A stretch of 64,000 bases of DNA from Candidatus Epilinea brevis (GTDB taxonomy: Bacteria; Chloroflexota; Anaerolineae; Epilineales; Epilineaceae): positions 62,001-126,000 of the forward strand of contig JADJUE010000012.1 of NCBI GenBank assembly GCA_016710785.1, read 5' to 3'. The notes under the pieces are model-generated. The model did no database searches and was not told the origin of the DNA. It worked only from the letters and a program-made list of their open reading frames with translations. Below are positions 1 through 8,809 of the stretch, in pieces; the stretch's first letter is position 1; each line of letters starts with the position of its first letter. Position numbers and translations under genes: made by a program.

Positions 1-2891
1 TGCCGATGAAGAAGAGGAGCGCCAGGAGGAGGGTGAGGAAGCGGTGCTCCAGGGCCCAGCGCAGCGTCGGGGTGTACAGGCGCAGAAGCAGCCCCTCGCG
101 GTCCTCGGGCAGGTTGTCACGGCGCATCAGCCGCCCGGCCACCAAAGGCACCACCGTCAGGGCTACCAGGAGGCTGGCCAAGAGGGCGTAGGAGGCGGTG
201 AAGGCGAAGGGCTTGAAGAACTCGCTGGTGATGCCGCCCACCAGGCCCAGTGGCAGGAAGACCGCCACCGTCACCAGGGTGGCCGCGGTGATGGCCGTGC
301 TCACCTCGCGGGTGCCGCTGACGACGGCTTCCCAGACCGCCTCGCCGGCCTGGATGTGGCGGTAGATGTTCTCGATGACCACGATGGCGTCGTCCACCAC
401 GCGCCCGATGGCGATGGTGAGGCCGGCCAACGACAGGATGTTGAGGGTGAGGCCCTGCAGGCGCATGAGAAGCAGGGCCACGACGATGGAGATGGGAATG
501 CTGATCGCCGTGACCAGGGTGGAGCGCACGGAGAAGTTGAGGAAGACGAGGATGACCAGGACGGCGAACAGCCCGCCCAGGATGCCCTCGTTGCGCACGC
601 CCTTCAGGCTGTCCTCGATGAAGGTGCCCTGCTCGAAGACCACGTTGAACTTCAGGTCCTCGTCCAGATCCCCGCTCTCCTCGAGTTCCGTCAATCTGGC
701 CAGCACGGCATCGACCACCGATACCGTGTTGGCGCTCTGGTCCTTGTACAGGATCAGGCTCAGCGACGGGTCGCCGTCGGTGCGGTTGAAGGTCTCCGCC
801 GGCTCCAGCTCGCGGTTGATCTCGGCCACATCGCCCAAGCGGACGGTGCCTCCGGTGGCCTGCAAGAGGCGGCGACCGCCCACCAGCGGCGCCAACGAAC
901 CGCTCAGGCGGCGCATGATGGCCGTGCGCAGCGCGGCGGGCAGGGAGCTGAGGACGGACACCGGGATCTGGCGCAGCGCCACCTCCGGGATCTCATCGAT
1001 CAGGGCGGGGTCGAGGCGGTCCAGCAGGTCGGGCGCCGCACGCAGGGCGCCGTCCACGGCCGCGGGGTCCAGATTGGCCATCAGGGCTACGACGGCATCC
1101 GGGTCCAAGCGCGCCAGGGCCTCCGGCGCAGCGGCCACCAGGCCGGCGATGAGGTCGGGGTCAAGGGCGCCCAGGAGCTCCGGTGAGCCGCTGAGGATTC
1201 CCTCCACCAGCGCCGGGTCCAACTGGCCCACCAGGTCTGGGGCGGCGGACAGCAGGTCGTTGACCACCCCGGGATCCAACTGGGCCAGCAGCTGCGGCGC
1301 CGCCTGGAGGATGCCCTCGATGGTGGCCGGGTCCAGAGCCTGCGCCAGCTCGGGATTGGCGGCGAGGATGTCGGAGACTGTCTGCGGATCCAGCTGGCCC
1401 AGCAGCTGCGGCGCGGCGGTCAGCAGGTCGTCGACCACCGCGGGATCCAGCTGCCCCAGCAGCTGCGGTGCGGCCTTGACCAGGGGCTCGATGACTGCCG
1501 GGTCCTGGCTGGCGAGCAGACCGGCCAGGCCGGCCGAGGTCGCGCCGGCGGTGGTTGCGTCGGTGGTGGTCGCGCCGGCCAGCGCGGCGGAAGCGGCGGC
1601 GTCATCTACGGCCGTCGCGGCATTGGCGGCCGCGGCCGAGCGGGCCGCCGTCTGGCTCGGGGCGGGCGCGGCGGCCTCTGCGGTGGGCTCGGCCGCGTCG
1701 CTGGATCCGTCGTCGGCGGGCGCGTCCAGGCGTTCGCGCAAGCGCCGGCGGATGTCCGCCGGCAGGGCCTCCAGCACCGCGTCGGTCACCGGCGAAGGGC
1801 CGCCCGGCGGCACCTGCCCGATCACCTCATCGGCGATCTGCTGCAGCAGGTCGGGGCGGGCCGCCTGGAGGGTCTTCACGGCGTCGGGGGTGAGATCGCG
1901 GGTGGTGGCGTAGCCCAGAGCCACGACCTCCGCCGGCAGCCTGATGGCCAGGATGGTGCTGGACCGGCGCGCCGAGCTGCGTTGCTGGGTGGGCGTGGCC
2001 GTCCTGATGCGCGCGACGCTGGTGGCGCGGCTGTCGGCGGCGGTGGCGGGTCTGTCGGCTGTGGTCGAGTCGGCAGCGCCCCCGGGCTGAGCGCCGGTCT
2101 GATTGCCGCCGGTCTGCTTGCCGGGCGGACCACCCTGGCCGCTGCCGAGGGCCAGGTTGGCCAGATCGGTCTCGCTGCTCAGACGGTGGACCACCTGCAG
2201 GGGGATGGTCTTGCCGCCCACCTCCAGGCTACCGGCGGGGAAGCTGAGGTCGTTGGCCTGCAGAGCGCCCTTGATGGCGCCCAGGCTCTGGTTGTTCTGG
2301 TTCAGCCGGACGGGGTCGATGTCGATGAAGACCTTCTCTTCACGTCCGCCGGCCAGGGCCACGCTGCTGACGCCCTCGATGCTCTCCAGCTCGTCCAGCA
2401 CCTGGTCCTTGACGATGCGCTGCAGCTCCGCGGTGTCCAGATCGCCGTCGGCGCCGCGCACGGAGGCCTGGACCACGGGCAGGTCGCTGAAGCTGAACAG
2501 GACCACCTGGGGATCCTGGGCGTCATCGGGTAGCTCGATGTCCTTCAACTCGGCCTCGATGGCGTCGCGCAGTTCGTCCTGCGTGGTGCCGTACTCAGCC
2601 CGGAGGGTGGTGGCGGCGAAGCTCTCCGACGCGGAGGAGCTGACCTCCACCACCTGTACGTCGGAGATGCCCTCCAACGCGGATTCCATGGGCTCGACGA
2701 TCCCGCTGGTGACCTCGTCGGCCGAGGCGCCGGGCCAGACGGTGACCACCGTGGCCTGCGGAAACTCCACCTGCGGCACCATCTCCTGGTTGAGGTCGCT
2801 GGCGGCGAAGAGGCCACCGGCCAGGAGGAAGAGGGTGATCAATACGGTGATCGACGGGCGCTCCAAGGCCAGGCGCGTCAAACGGTTCATA
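1..2891 (-). CDS. RND (AcrB/HAE1-type) efflux permease, 3' end outside the window, with a large repeat insertion
   Basis: Inner-membrane proton-driven efflux permease. The first residues (MNRLTRLALERPSITVLI) are a typical RND N-terminus with TM1, followed by a PN1-like pore region, a docking-type strand (GGTVRLGDVAEIN) and the TM4 signature IGRVVDDAIVVIENIYRH with the paired Asp needed for proton relay. The start at 2891 has an AGGAG ribosome site and a matched promoter upstream. Odd: about 415 residues (roughly 245-660) are inserted where AcrB has a short loop. The insert begins with a Gly/Pro/Ala/Thr-rich linker and ends with about ten 19-residue repeats. The gene runs off the left edge after about 963 codons, so the C-terminal half is unseen. 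Family assignment is secure; substrate unknown. Confidence 0.93.
996..1519 (-). repeat. Coding tandem repeat, 57-bp (19-residue) units inside the RND permease
   Basis: Read on the minus strand, about ten successive units of the form DPxxVxxLLxAAPxLLxQL follow one another without gaps. Adjacent units such as DPAVVDDLLTAAPQLLGQL differ at several positions, and one unit is shortened to 12 residues (DPDAVVALMANL). The DNA period is exactly 57 bp between successive ggatccaactgg-type motifs. Divergence between copies shows this is an old, selected protein repeat and not a recent slippage product. The pattern suggests a short helical solenoid. Confidence 0.9.
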
Positions 2892-2942
2892 GGCCCAAGC
2901 TCCTCAAATAGGGGGAATTAATGCTGCACTAACTCTGGGTGA

Positions 2943-2971
2943 GTTTATCGTTTCGATAGCCGCGCGTCAAC
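2943..2971 (-). promoter_or_regulatory. Promoter of the RND permease gene
   Basis: On the minus strand TTGACG (2971-2966) is separated by exactly 17 bases from TAAACT (2948-2943). The start codon lies about 50 bases downstream. Of the bases between 2892 and 3223, only this promoter and the leader are recognisable; the remainder, a G/C-rich stretch, shows nothing I can name. Confidence 0.65.
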
Positions 2972-3223
2972 TGTTCGGCTGCGGGGCTGGAATGCGCCCC
3001 TTCCCCCCCGCCTCCCAGGAGCCCCCCGCAAGCGCGCTGCGCTTCCTGGCCGCGGTCCTATGCGAGCGGGCTGGTGCAGCGCCGCTAAGCGGTGAGGCCG
3101 GGTTGAGAACGGTGGGTGACACGCGGTCGGGCGTGGCGGAAGGGTTCGCCTTCGCCGTTGCCTCGTCGACCTCGACGGCACCTTGATCGCGTCGGTCCTG
3201 CTCCGTCCGCGCAGCAGAAATCT

Positions 3224-3562
3224 TCAAGGCCCTTCCGGCAGCCGACGCTCAGCCCCACAATGCCAACAGCTCTCGAACACCCCCTCGTGCGTCTCCCCGC
3301 AGCCCGCGCATCGCCATTCGCCGCGCGGATCGGTTTCTTCGTCATGCGCTCGCCGCTCGTAGTCCACCAGGAGCGCTTGAGCACGGTCGACGTCCGCATC
3401 CGCCAGCACCCAAAGATCGGCAAACAAGCCCGCGGGAAACAAGCCCGCCCGGCTCATGCTGGCATGCTCGCCGACCACATTGGCGACGATACCCTGATGC
3501 GCCAGAAAGGCCACCATCAGGTGCGCCTGGGCGGGCAGCAGGCCGCTGGCGACCCGCTTCAT
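3224..3562 (-). CDS. DUF2007-like protein with C-terminal zinc ribbon
   Basis: A 112-residue cytosolic protein. The first ~65 residues resemble the DUF2007 (putative signal-transducing) fold, a small ferredoxin-like domain (QAHLMVAFLAHQGIVANVVG, then a strand containing LWVLADADVDRAQALL). The C-terminus carries CAGC and CWHC pairs about 12 residues apart, which is a zinc-ribbon pattern. Its ATG overlaps the urocanase stop codon (ATGA), so it is translationally coupled to hutU. No biochemical function is established for this family and I do not assign one. Confidence 0.7.
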   Translation of the reverse strand: MKRVASGLLPAQAHLMVAFLAHQGIVANVVGEHASMSRAGLFPAGLFADLWVLADADVDRAQALLVDYERRAHDEETDPRGEWRCAGCGETHEGVFESCWHCGAERRLPEGP

Positions 3563-5235
3563 GCGCTGCCCCCGGCCATCGGGATCCGGAGCCCTTCTCT
3601 CGCCGCCGTTTCGCGGGCGATCTCATAGCCGGCGTCGGCGTGGCGCAGCACGCCCATGGCCGGGTCGTTGGTCAGCACCCGCTCGAGGCGCCTTGCCGCT
3701 TCCGGCGTGCCGTCCGCCAGCGTCACCTGCCCCGCATGCTGGCTGAAGCCGATGCCCACCCCGCCGCCATGGTGCAGGCTGACCCAGGTGGCCCCGCTGG
3801 CCACATTGACCATGGCGTTGAGCAGCGGCCAGTCGCTGACCGCGTCCGTGCCGTCCAGCATGCCCTCCGTCTCCCGCCTGGGGCTGGCCACCGAGCCGGT
3901 GTCCAGATGGTCGCGGCCGATGACGATGGGCGCCGCGAGGCGGCCGTCGGCCACCGCCTGGTTGAAGGCCAGGCCGGCGCGGGCGCGTTCGCCCTGCCCC
4001 AGCCAGCAGATGCGCGCCGGCAGCCCCTGGTAGGCCACCCGCTCGCGGGCCATCGTGATCCAACGGCGCAGGCCCTCATCTTCCGGGAAGAGATCCAGCA
4101 CAATCTCGTCAGTCACCGCGATGTCCGCCGGATCGCCGGAGAGGGCCACCCAGCGGAAGGGCCCCTTGCCCTCGCAGAAGAGCGGGCGGATGAACGCCGG
4201 CACGAAGCCCGGAAAGGCGAAGGCATCGGCCACGCCGGCGTCGAAAGCCCGCTGGCGGAGGTTGTTGCCGTAGTCGAAGGTCACCGCGCCTTGGGCCTGT
4301 AGGGCCAGCATCGCCCGCACGTGATCCGCCATGCTGGCCATGCTGGCGTCGTGATAGGCCGCCGGCTCGGAGCGACGCAAGGCATCCGCTTCCGCCGGGC
4401 TCATGCCCCGCGGGATGTAGCTCATCACATCATGCGCCGGCGTCTGGTCGGTGACGATGTCCGGCCGCAGTCGCGCGTCGCGCCCGGCCATCTCCGCCAA
4501 CTGCCCGAAGACCTCCGCCGCGTTGCCCAGGAGGCCGATGGACAGCGGCCGCCCGGCGGCCTTGGCCGCCAGGGCCAGCTCCAGGGCCTCCTCCATGTCG
4601 TCCGTCCAGCGGTCCAGATAGCGCGTCTCCAGGCGGCGCTCCATGCGCTGGCGGTCCACCTCCACGCAGAGCGCCACGCCGCCGTTCATCGTCACCGCCA
4701 GGGGCTGCGCCCCGCCCATGCCGCCCAGGCCGGCCGTCAAGGTCAAGGTACCCGCGAGTGAGCCGCCGAAATGCTGGCGCGCGGCCTCGGCCAGGGTCTC
4801 ATAGGTGCCTTGCAGGATGCCCTGGGTGCCGATGTAGATCCAGGAGCCGGCCGTCATCTGGCCATACATCATCAGACCCTTGGCGGCCAGGGCGTCGAAA
4901 TGCTCCTGGGTGGCCCAATGCGGCACCAGGTTGCTGTTGGCGATGAGCACCCGCGGGGCATCCTCGTGCGTGCGCAGGACGCCCACCGGCTTGCCGGACT
5001 GCACCAGCAGGGTCTCGTCGCCCTCCAGGGCCCGAAGGCAGGCGACGATGGCGTCGAAGGCCTCCCAGGAGCGGGCCGCCTGCCCCCTGCCGCCGTAGAC
5101 CACCAACTGGTCAGGGTTCTCCGCCACCTCCGGGTCCAGGTTGTTCATCAGCATCCGCAGGGCGGCTTCCTGCGGCCAACCCTTGCAGGACAGGGTGTTG
5201 CCGCGCGGGGCGCGGACGACGCGGGCCTGGGACAT
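3559..5235 (-). CDS. hutU: Urocanate hydratase
   Basis: Second enzyme of histidine catabolism: it hydrates urocanate to imidazolone propionate using tightly bound NAD+ as an electrophile. The 558-residue length equals the family norm. Visible landmarks are YGGRG near residue 48, the glycine-rich GLGGMGGAQP segment near 170, FCEGKGPFRWVALSGDP near 353-369 and ICWLGQGER with the cysteine at residue 410, the same number as the catalytic Cys410 described for Pseudomonas putida urocanase. The start at 5235 is chosen because GGAGGAAG sits just upstream; an in-frame extension to 5352 has no ribosome site. No other hut gene is present, so the rest of the pathway must lie elsewhere. Confidence 0.97.
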   Translation of the reverse strand: MSQARVVRAPRGNTLSCKGWPQEAALRMLMNNLDPEVAENPDQLVVYGGRGQAARSWEAFDAIVACLRALEGDETLLVQSGKPVGVLRTHEDAPRVLIANSNLVPHWATQEHFDALAAKGLMMYGQMTAGSWIYIGTQGILQGTYETLAEAARQHFGGSLAGTLTLTAGLGGMGGAQPLAVTMNGGVALCVEVDRQRMERRLETRYLDRWTDDMEEALELALAAKAAGRPLSIGLLGNAAEVFGQLAEMAGRDARLRPDIVTDQTPAHDVMSYIPRGMSPAEADALRRSEPAAYHDASMASMADHVRAMLALQAQGAVTFDYGNNLRQRAFDAGVADAFAFPGFVPAFIRPLFCEGKGPFRWVALSGDPADIAVTDEIVLDLFPEDEGLRRWITMARERVAYQGLPARICWLGQGERARAGLAFNQAVADGRLAAPIVIGRDHLDTGSVASPRRETEGMLDGTDAVSDWPLLNAMVNVASGATWVSLHHGGGVGIGFSQHAGQVTLADGTPEAARRLERVLTNDPAMGVLRHADAGYEIARETAAREGLRIPMAGGSA

Positions 5236-5553
5236 GGATCTTCCTCCGGCGAGGGACGAAACGGATCGGGGAGCCTTGCGCTTGCCGGGCAGCATTCTAT
5301 CCGATCCCGGCCCATTCCCGCTGTGTCGCCACACCTGAGACCACCGTGGCAATCAGCCCTGGCCCTGGACGCTTGCCGCCCGGTCCCTGGTCCGCAGCCC
5401 CACTTCACGTATAATCGACCGCGATCACGGCCTCCCCGCTCGCCCGACGCTTCGCCGCGGCAGTCGCGATCGCCACGCTCCCCACCTCGAAGAACCCGGC
5501 GGCGCCGTTTGCGGTTGCAGGCCGGGGTTTGGCGTTTGGAAAGCTGCCCGCGG
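5236..5553 (+). promoter_or_regulatory. Divergent intergenic region between hutU and the histidine kinase
   Basis: A 318-base gap containing the control regions of two divergent genes. On the plus strand TATAAT at 5410-5415 is a perfect -10 hexamer, about 140 bases before the kinase start, but no good -35 lies 16-18 bases upstream. The gap has no coding signal of its own; an open frame that extends through it into the kinase lacks a ribosome site. Confidence 0.45.
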
Positions 5554-7326
5554 ATGGTCGACGCTCGCAAGCTGCAATTGGCCGGCCTGTGCCTGCTGAG
5601 CCTGGCCCTGGGTCTGGCGGCCTACGCCTGGCTGCGAGGCGTGGAGGCGCGCGCCGCGCGGCAGGCCTTGGCGGACCGGGCTCGAGCCGGCGCCCAGGCC
5701 ACCGACGCCCTGCTGCAGGTCGTGGCCGATAGGGTCCGCCTGGCCGGCCAGCTCCCGCCCCACGGCCGACCGGGCCTGAGCGACTTGATGGCGGGAGAGC
5801 CGGCGATTGCGGAGCTGCTGCGCTTCGGCATGGATGGGCGGGTCCTGGACCATTCCGGCTCACCGCCGCTCCTGGCGGCGCAGGTCAGTCGCCCCTTGGC
5901 CAGCTGGTACCTGCAGGCGCGCGCCGGCCGTCCCTTCCTGGGCCTGCAGGTGGGCTCGAGCGAGGCCCGGCCGGAATTGATCCTGTCCCTGCCCACCTCC
6001 GACGGCGGCGTGGTGGCCGCGCGGATCTCCGCCGCAGCCCTATGGGCGATCCTGGACGCCCAGGCCCCCCCCAGCGGCCGCCTGCTGCTGGTAGACGAGG
6101 AAGGTCTCCTGCTGGCGCGCTCCGGCGACGCGACCCTCGCCGGGCAGGGATTGCGCCTCACGGGCGAGCCGGGGTTGGACCAGGCCCTGGCGAGCGGCGG
6201 CGGCTGGTCCGGCCGGGTCCAGCCGAAAGGTGCCGGCGCCGCCCGCGCCGCGTCGCGGCAGCTGCCCCCACTGTGGCCTGCGGGCGACGCATCGGATAGG
6301 TCCGCGCCACAGGGGTGGACGGTCTATGTCGATGCCCCGGAGGCGGCGCTCCTGCCGGCCAGCCGGCTGCTGGCGATCCTGCTGACCGTGGGCCTGGCCC
6401 TCCTGGCAACGGGGTTCCTGGGCCGCGCCCTCTGGCGCGGCGGCGGGCAGGCAGAGCCCACCACGGAGGTGGGACGGTTGCCCGTCCGGTCCGGACCCAG
6501 CCTGCCGGGAGACGGCGACCAGGACCTCTCCCGCGCCGACCTGGACACCGTGCTGCGCCGCCTGGACGCCTTGGTGGACCGGGCCAAGGAGGTGGATCGC
6601 CTCAAGAGCGAGTTCCTGGCCACCATCAGCCACGAGCTGCGCACCCCGCTCAACTCGGTGATCGGCTACGCGGAACTGATCCTCAGCGGCGTCAACGGTC
6701 CAGTGGACGAAGAGACCCGTCAGGACGTCCGGGCCATCCATGACAACGGACAGGTGCTGCTGCGCATCGTCAACGACCTGTTGGACCTGGCCAAGATCGA
6801 GGCGGACCGCCTGGAGCTGGACCTCGTGCAGCTGGACCCCGCCGCTCTGCTTCAGGACGCGGCCGGCGTCTGGCAGAAAGCAGCCGCAACGAAGGGCCTC
6901 AGCCTCACCTGGGAAGCCGAGGCCGGCCTGCCCCGCGTCTGGGGCGATGCGGCGCGCCTGCACCAGGTGCTCTCCAACCTGCTCTCCAACGCCATCAAGT
7001 TCACCGAGCAGGGCAGCGTCCATCTCTCTGCCCGCGCGGCAGGTCCGGAGATCGCCATCGTGGTCAGCGACACCGGTCCGGGCATCGCCTTGGAGGATCG
7101 CGAGACCATCTTCGAACGCTTCCGGCAGCTGGATGGCTCGTTCACCCGCCGGGCGGGCGGCACCGGTCTTGGTCTGGCCATCAGCCGCCACCTGGTGCGC
7201 ATGCACGGCGGGCGCATCGAGGTGGACGGCGAGCCGGGCCGGGGCGCCGCCTTCACGGTCTTCCTGCCGGTGGAGGAGCAGCTGACGCATGTGCGGGGGC
7301 GTCGGGTGGGGCCGCTCTTGTGGTGA
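5554..7326 (+). CDS. Membrane sensor histidine kinase
   Basis: A 590-residue kinase that should autophosphorylate and pass phosphate to an unlinked response regulator. TM1 spans about residues 6-24, a ~240-residue extracytoplasmic sensor region follows, and TM2 (SRLLAILLTVGLALLATGFL) lies near 270-290. The HisKA box is ATISHELRTPLNSVIGYAEL with the phospho-accepting His at residue 360. The ATPase domain shows NLLSNAIKFTE (N box), VSDTGPGI (G1), FERFRQLD (F) and GGTGLGLAIS (G2). The ATG at 5554 directly precedes the TM1 segment. No regulator gene is adjacent. Its last 74 bases overlap the tail of the convergent glycosyltransferase gene. The ligand is unknown. Confidence 0.93.
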   Translation: MVDARKLQLAGLCLLSLALGLAAYAWLRGVEARAARQALADRARAGAQATDALLQVVADRVRLAGQLPPHGRPGLSDLMAGEPAIAELLRFGMDGRVLDHSGSPPLLAAQVSRPLASWYLQARAGRPFLGLQVGSSEARPELILSLPTSDGGVVAARISAAALWAILDAQAPPSGRLLLVDEEGLLLARSGDATLAGQGLRLTGEPGLDQALASGGGWSGRVQPKGAGAARAASRQLPPLWPAGDASDRSAPQGWTVYVDAPEAALLPASRLLAILLTVGLALLATGFLGRALWRGGGQAEPTTEVGRLPVRSGPSLPGDGDQDLSRADLDTVLRRLDALVDRAKEVDRLKSEFLATISHELRTPLNSVIGYAELILSGVNGPVDEETRQDVRAIHDNGQVLLRIVNDLLDLAKIEADRLELDLVQLDPAALLQDAAGVWQKAAATKGLSLTWEAEAGLPRVWGDAARLHQVLSNLLSNAIKFTEQGSVHLSARAAGPEIAIVVSDTGPGIALEDRETIFERFRQLDGSFTRRAGGTGLGLAISRHLVRMHGGRIEVDGEPGRGAAFTVFLPVEEQLTHVRGRRVGPLLW

Positions 7327-8809
7327 GCCGCCACACCCGGCGGACCCAGCGCCCCGGTGATCGGCGCTGTCCCAGATCCCCCAGCGCCACCAACGCAAAG
7401 CCGACCCCGAAGATGCCGCAGAAGACCGCCAGCCAGCCCATCCCGACCCTCGCCGCGGCGACAGCCGTCGCCCCGGCGTAGAGCGCCAGGCCGACCTCGG
7501 GCCAGGCGGCACGGCCCGCGTTCGGTTCAGGTGCCGCTTGCATCGCGCCGTCAACGTCCGCCGGCCCGCCATCCTCCCCCGACTTCGCCCCCCCCGACCC
7601 CGACTTCGGCGTGCGCTCGAAGGTGCCGCTCCGGCCGCTCAGGCCCGCCACCACCGCCCCCGCGCCCACCAGCGCCATGCCCGCCGTGACCAGCATCAGC
7701 GACGGATAGTCCAACAGCCGCCGCCAGCGCCGGCCGGGCAGCCCCTGCAGCGCCGCCACGTAGAGCGCCGGCGGCCCCAGCGGGCCCAGGCTGGCCAGGG
7801 CCATCCAGGCCGGAAAGCGGGGCGGCCACCGCAGGGCCAGGGGCGCGGCCAGGACCAGGACCAACAGGATGACATGGGAGACGTAGCCGGCGAGCGACAG
7901 GAATGCCAGCAACCGCCGCGGCAAGCCGATGGGCGCGCGCAGCAGCGCCCCGCCCAGCTTGCGCAGCACCTGGGCCGTGCCCATCGCCCAGCGCCGCTGT
8001 TGGCGCCGGTAGGCCGCCAGGTCGGCCGGCAGCTCGCCGGGAGCGACCAGTTCCGGCAGGACCACGATGCGCCAGCCCGCCAGCTGCGCCCGGTAGCTGA
8101 GGTCGAAATCCTCGGTCAGGGTGTCGCCCTGCCAGCCGCCGGCCGCTTCGATGGCCTCGCGCCGCCAGACCCCTGCGGTGCCGTTGAAGTTCAGGAAAAG
8201 TCCCAGGCGTGATTGGCAGGGCTGCTCCACCAGGAAATGCCCGTCCAGGGCCAGGGCCTGGGCTCGTGTCAGCCAGTTGTCGCCCGCGTTCAGATGGCCC
8301 CAACGGGCCTGCACCGCGGCCACGCCCTCCGTCAGGTAGGGCAGACAGCGCTCCAGGAAGTCGACCGGCGGCAGGAAGTCGGCGTCGAAGAGGGCCAGAG
8401 CCTGGCCGCGGGCCTGGGCGAGGCCGGCCGCCAGGGCTCCGGCCTTGAAGCCGGCCCGATCCGCGCGGCGCAGCAACGTGATGTCCACCCCCCGCTGACG
8501 CCAGAACTGCACGCGATCCCGCGCCAGGCCGGTCGTGCCGTCCGTCGAATCGTCCAGTATCTGGATCTCCAGCCGCCCTGCCGGCCAGCGCAGGCGGCAG
8601 AGCGCATCGATGGCCCGCACGGCCACCGCTTGCTCGTTGTAGAGCGGCAGCTGCACCGTGACCACCGGCACCGGCGCCACCAAGGCTCCCGGCAGGGGGC
8701 GGCGGCGAGCGGCCAGGGGAGCCAGGAGGGCCAGGGCCAGGAAACGCAGGCCGAACAGGCCCACCACGGCGAAGCCCACCGTGTACAGCAGGGTGGTCAG
8801 CTGGCTCAC
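7253..8809 (-). CDS. Membrane processive glycosyltransferase, family 2 (cellulose-synthase-like)
   Basis: A 518-residue inner-membrane enzyme predicted to polymerise or transfer sugar from a nucleotide sugar. An N-terminal TM helix precedes a GT-A catalytic domain with ILDDSTDGT (Asp86-87), FDADF (DxD at 142-144), TEDFD near 232 and QQRRW at 270-274, the D,D,D,QxxRW set of processive beta-glycosyltransferases. Several TM helices follow, then a polar Gly/Ser/Lys stretch and another hydrophobic segment. The start is GTG at 8809, overlapping the stop of the upstream phosphatase gene by four bases, so the two are coupled. The product could be a glucomannan- or cellulose-like polymer or a glycolipid; the sequence does not decide. 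Confidence 0.88.
   Translation of the reverse strand: MSQLTTLLYTVGFAVVGLFGLRFLALALLAPLAARRRPLPGALVAPVPVVTVQLPLYNEQAVAVRAIDALCRLRWPAGRLEIQILDDSTDGTTGLARDRVQFWRQRGVDITLLRRADRAGFKAGALAAGLAQARGQALALFDADFLPPVDFLERCLPYLTEGVAAVQARWGHLNAGDNWLTRAQALALDGHFLVEQPCQSRLGLFLNFNGTAGVWRREAIEAAGGWQGDTLTEDFDLSYRAQLAGWRIVVLPELVAPGELPADLAAYRRQQRRWAMGTAQVLRKLGGALLRAPIGLPRRLLAFLSLAGYVSHVILLVLVLAAPLALRWPPRFPAWMALASLGPLGPPALYVAALQGLPGRRWRRLLDYPSLMLVTAGMALVGAGAVVAGLSGRSGTFERTPKSGSGGAKSGEDGGPADVDGAMQAAPEPNAGRAAWPEVGLALYAGATAVAAARVGMGWLAVFCGIFGVGFALVALGDLGQRRSPGRWVRRVWRLTTRAAPPDAPAHASAAPPPAGRP

Noticed and set aside
44..1913. Open frames on the plus strand within the RND gene
   Set aside because: The minus-strand reading gives a clear RND permease with TM4 signature; the plus frames are shadows enhanced by the repeat period.
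4771..5553. In-frame upstream extension of the histidine kinase
   Set aside because: It is antisense to hutU, lacks a ribosome site, and the TM1 segment begins immediately after the ATG at 5554.
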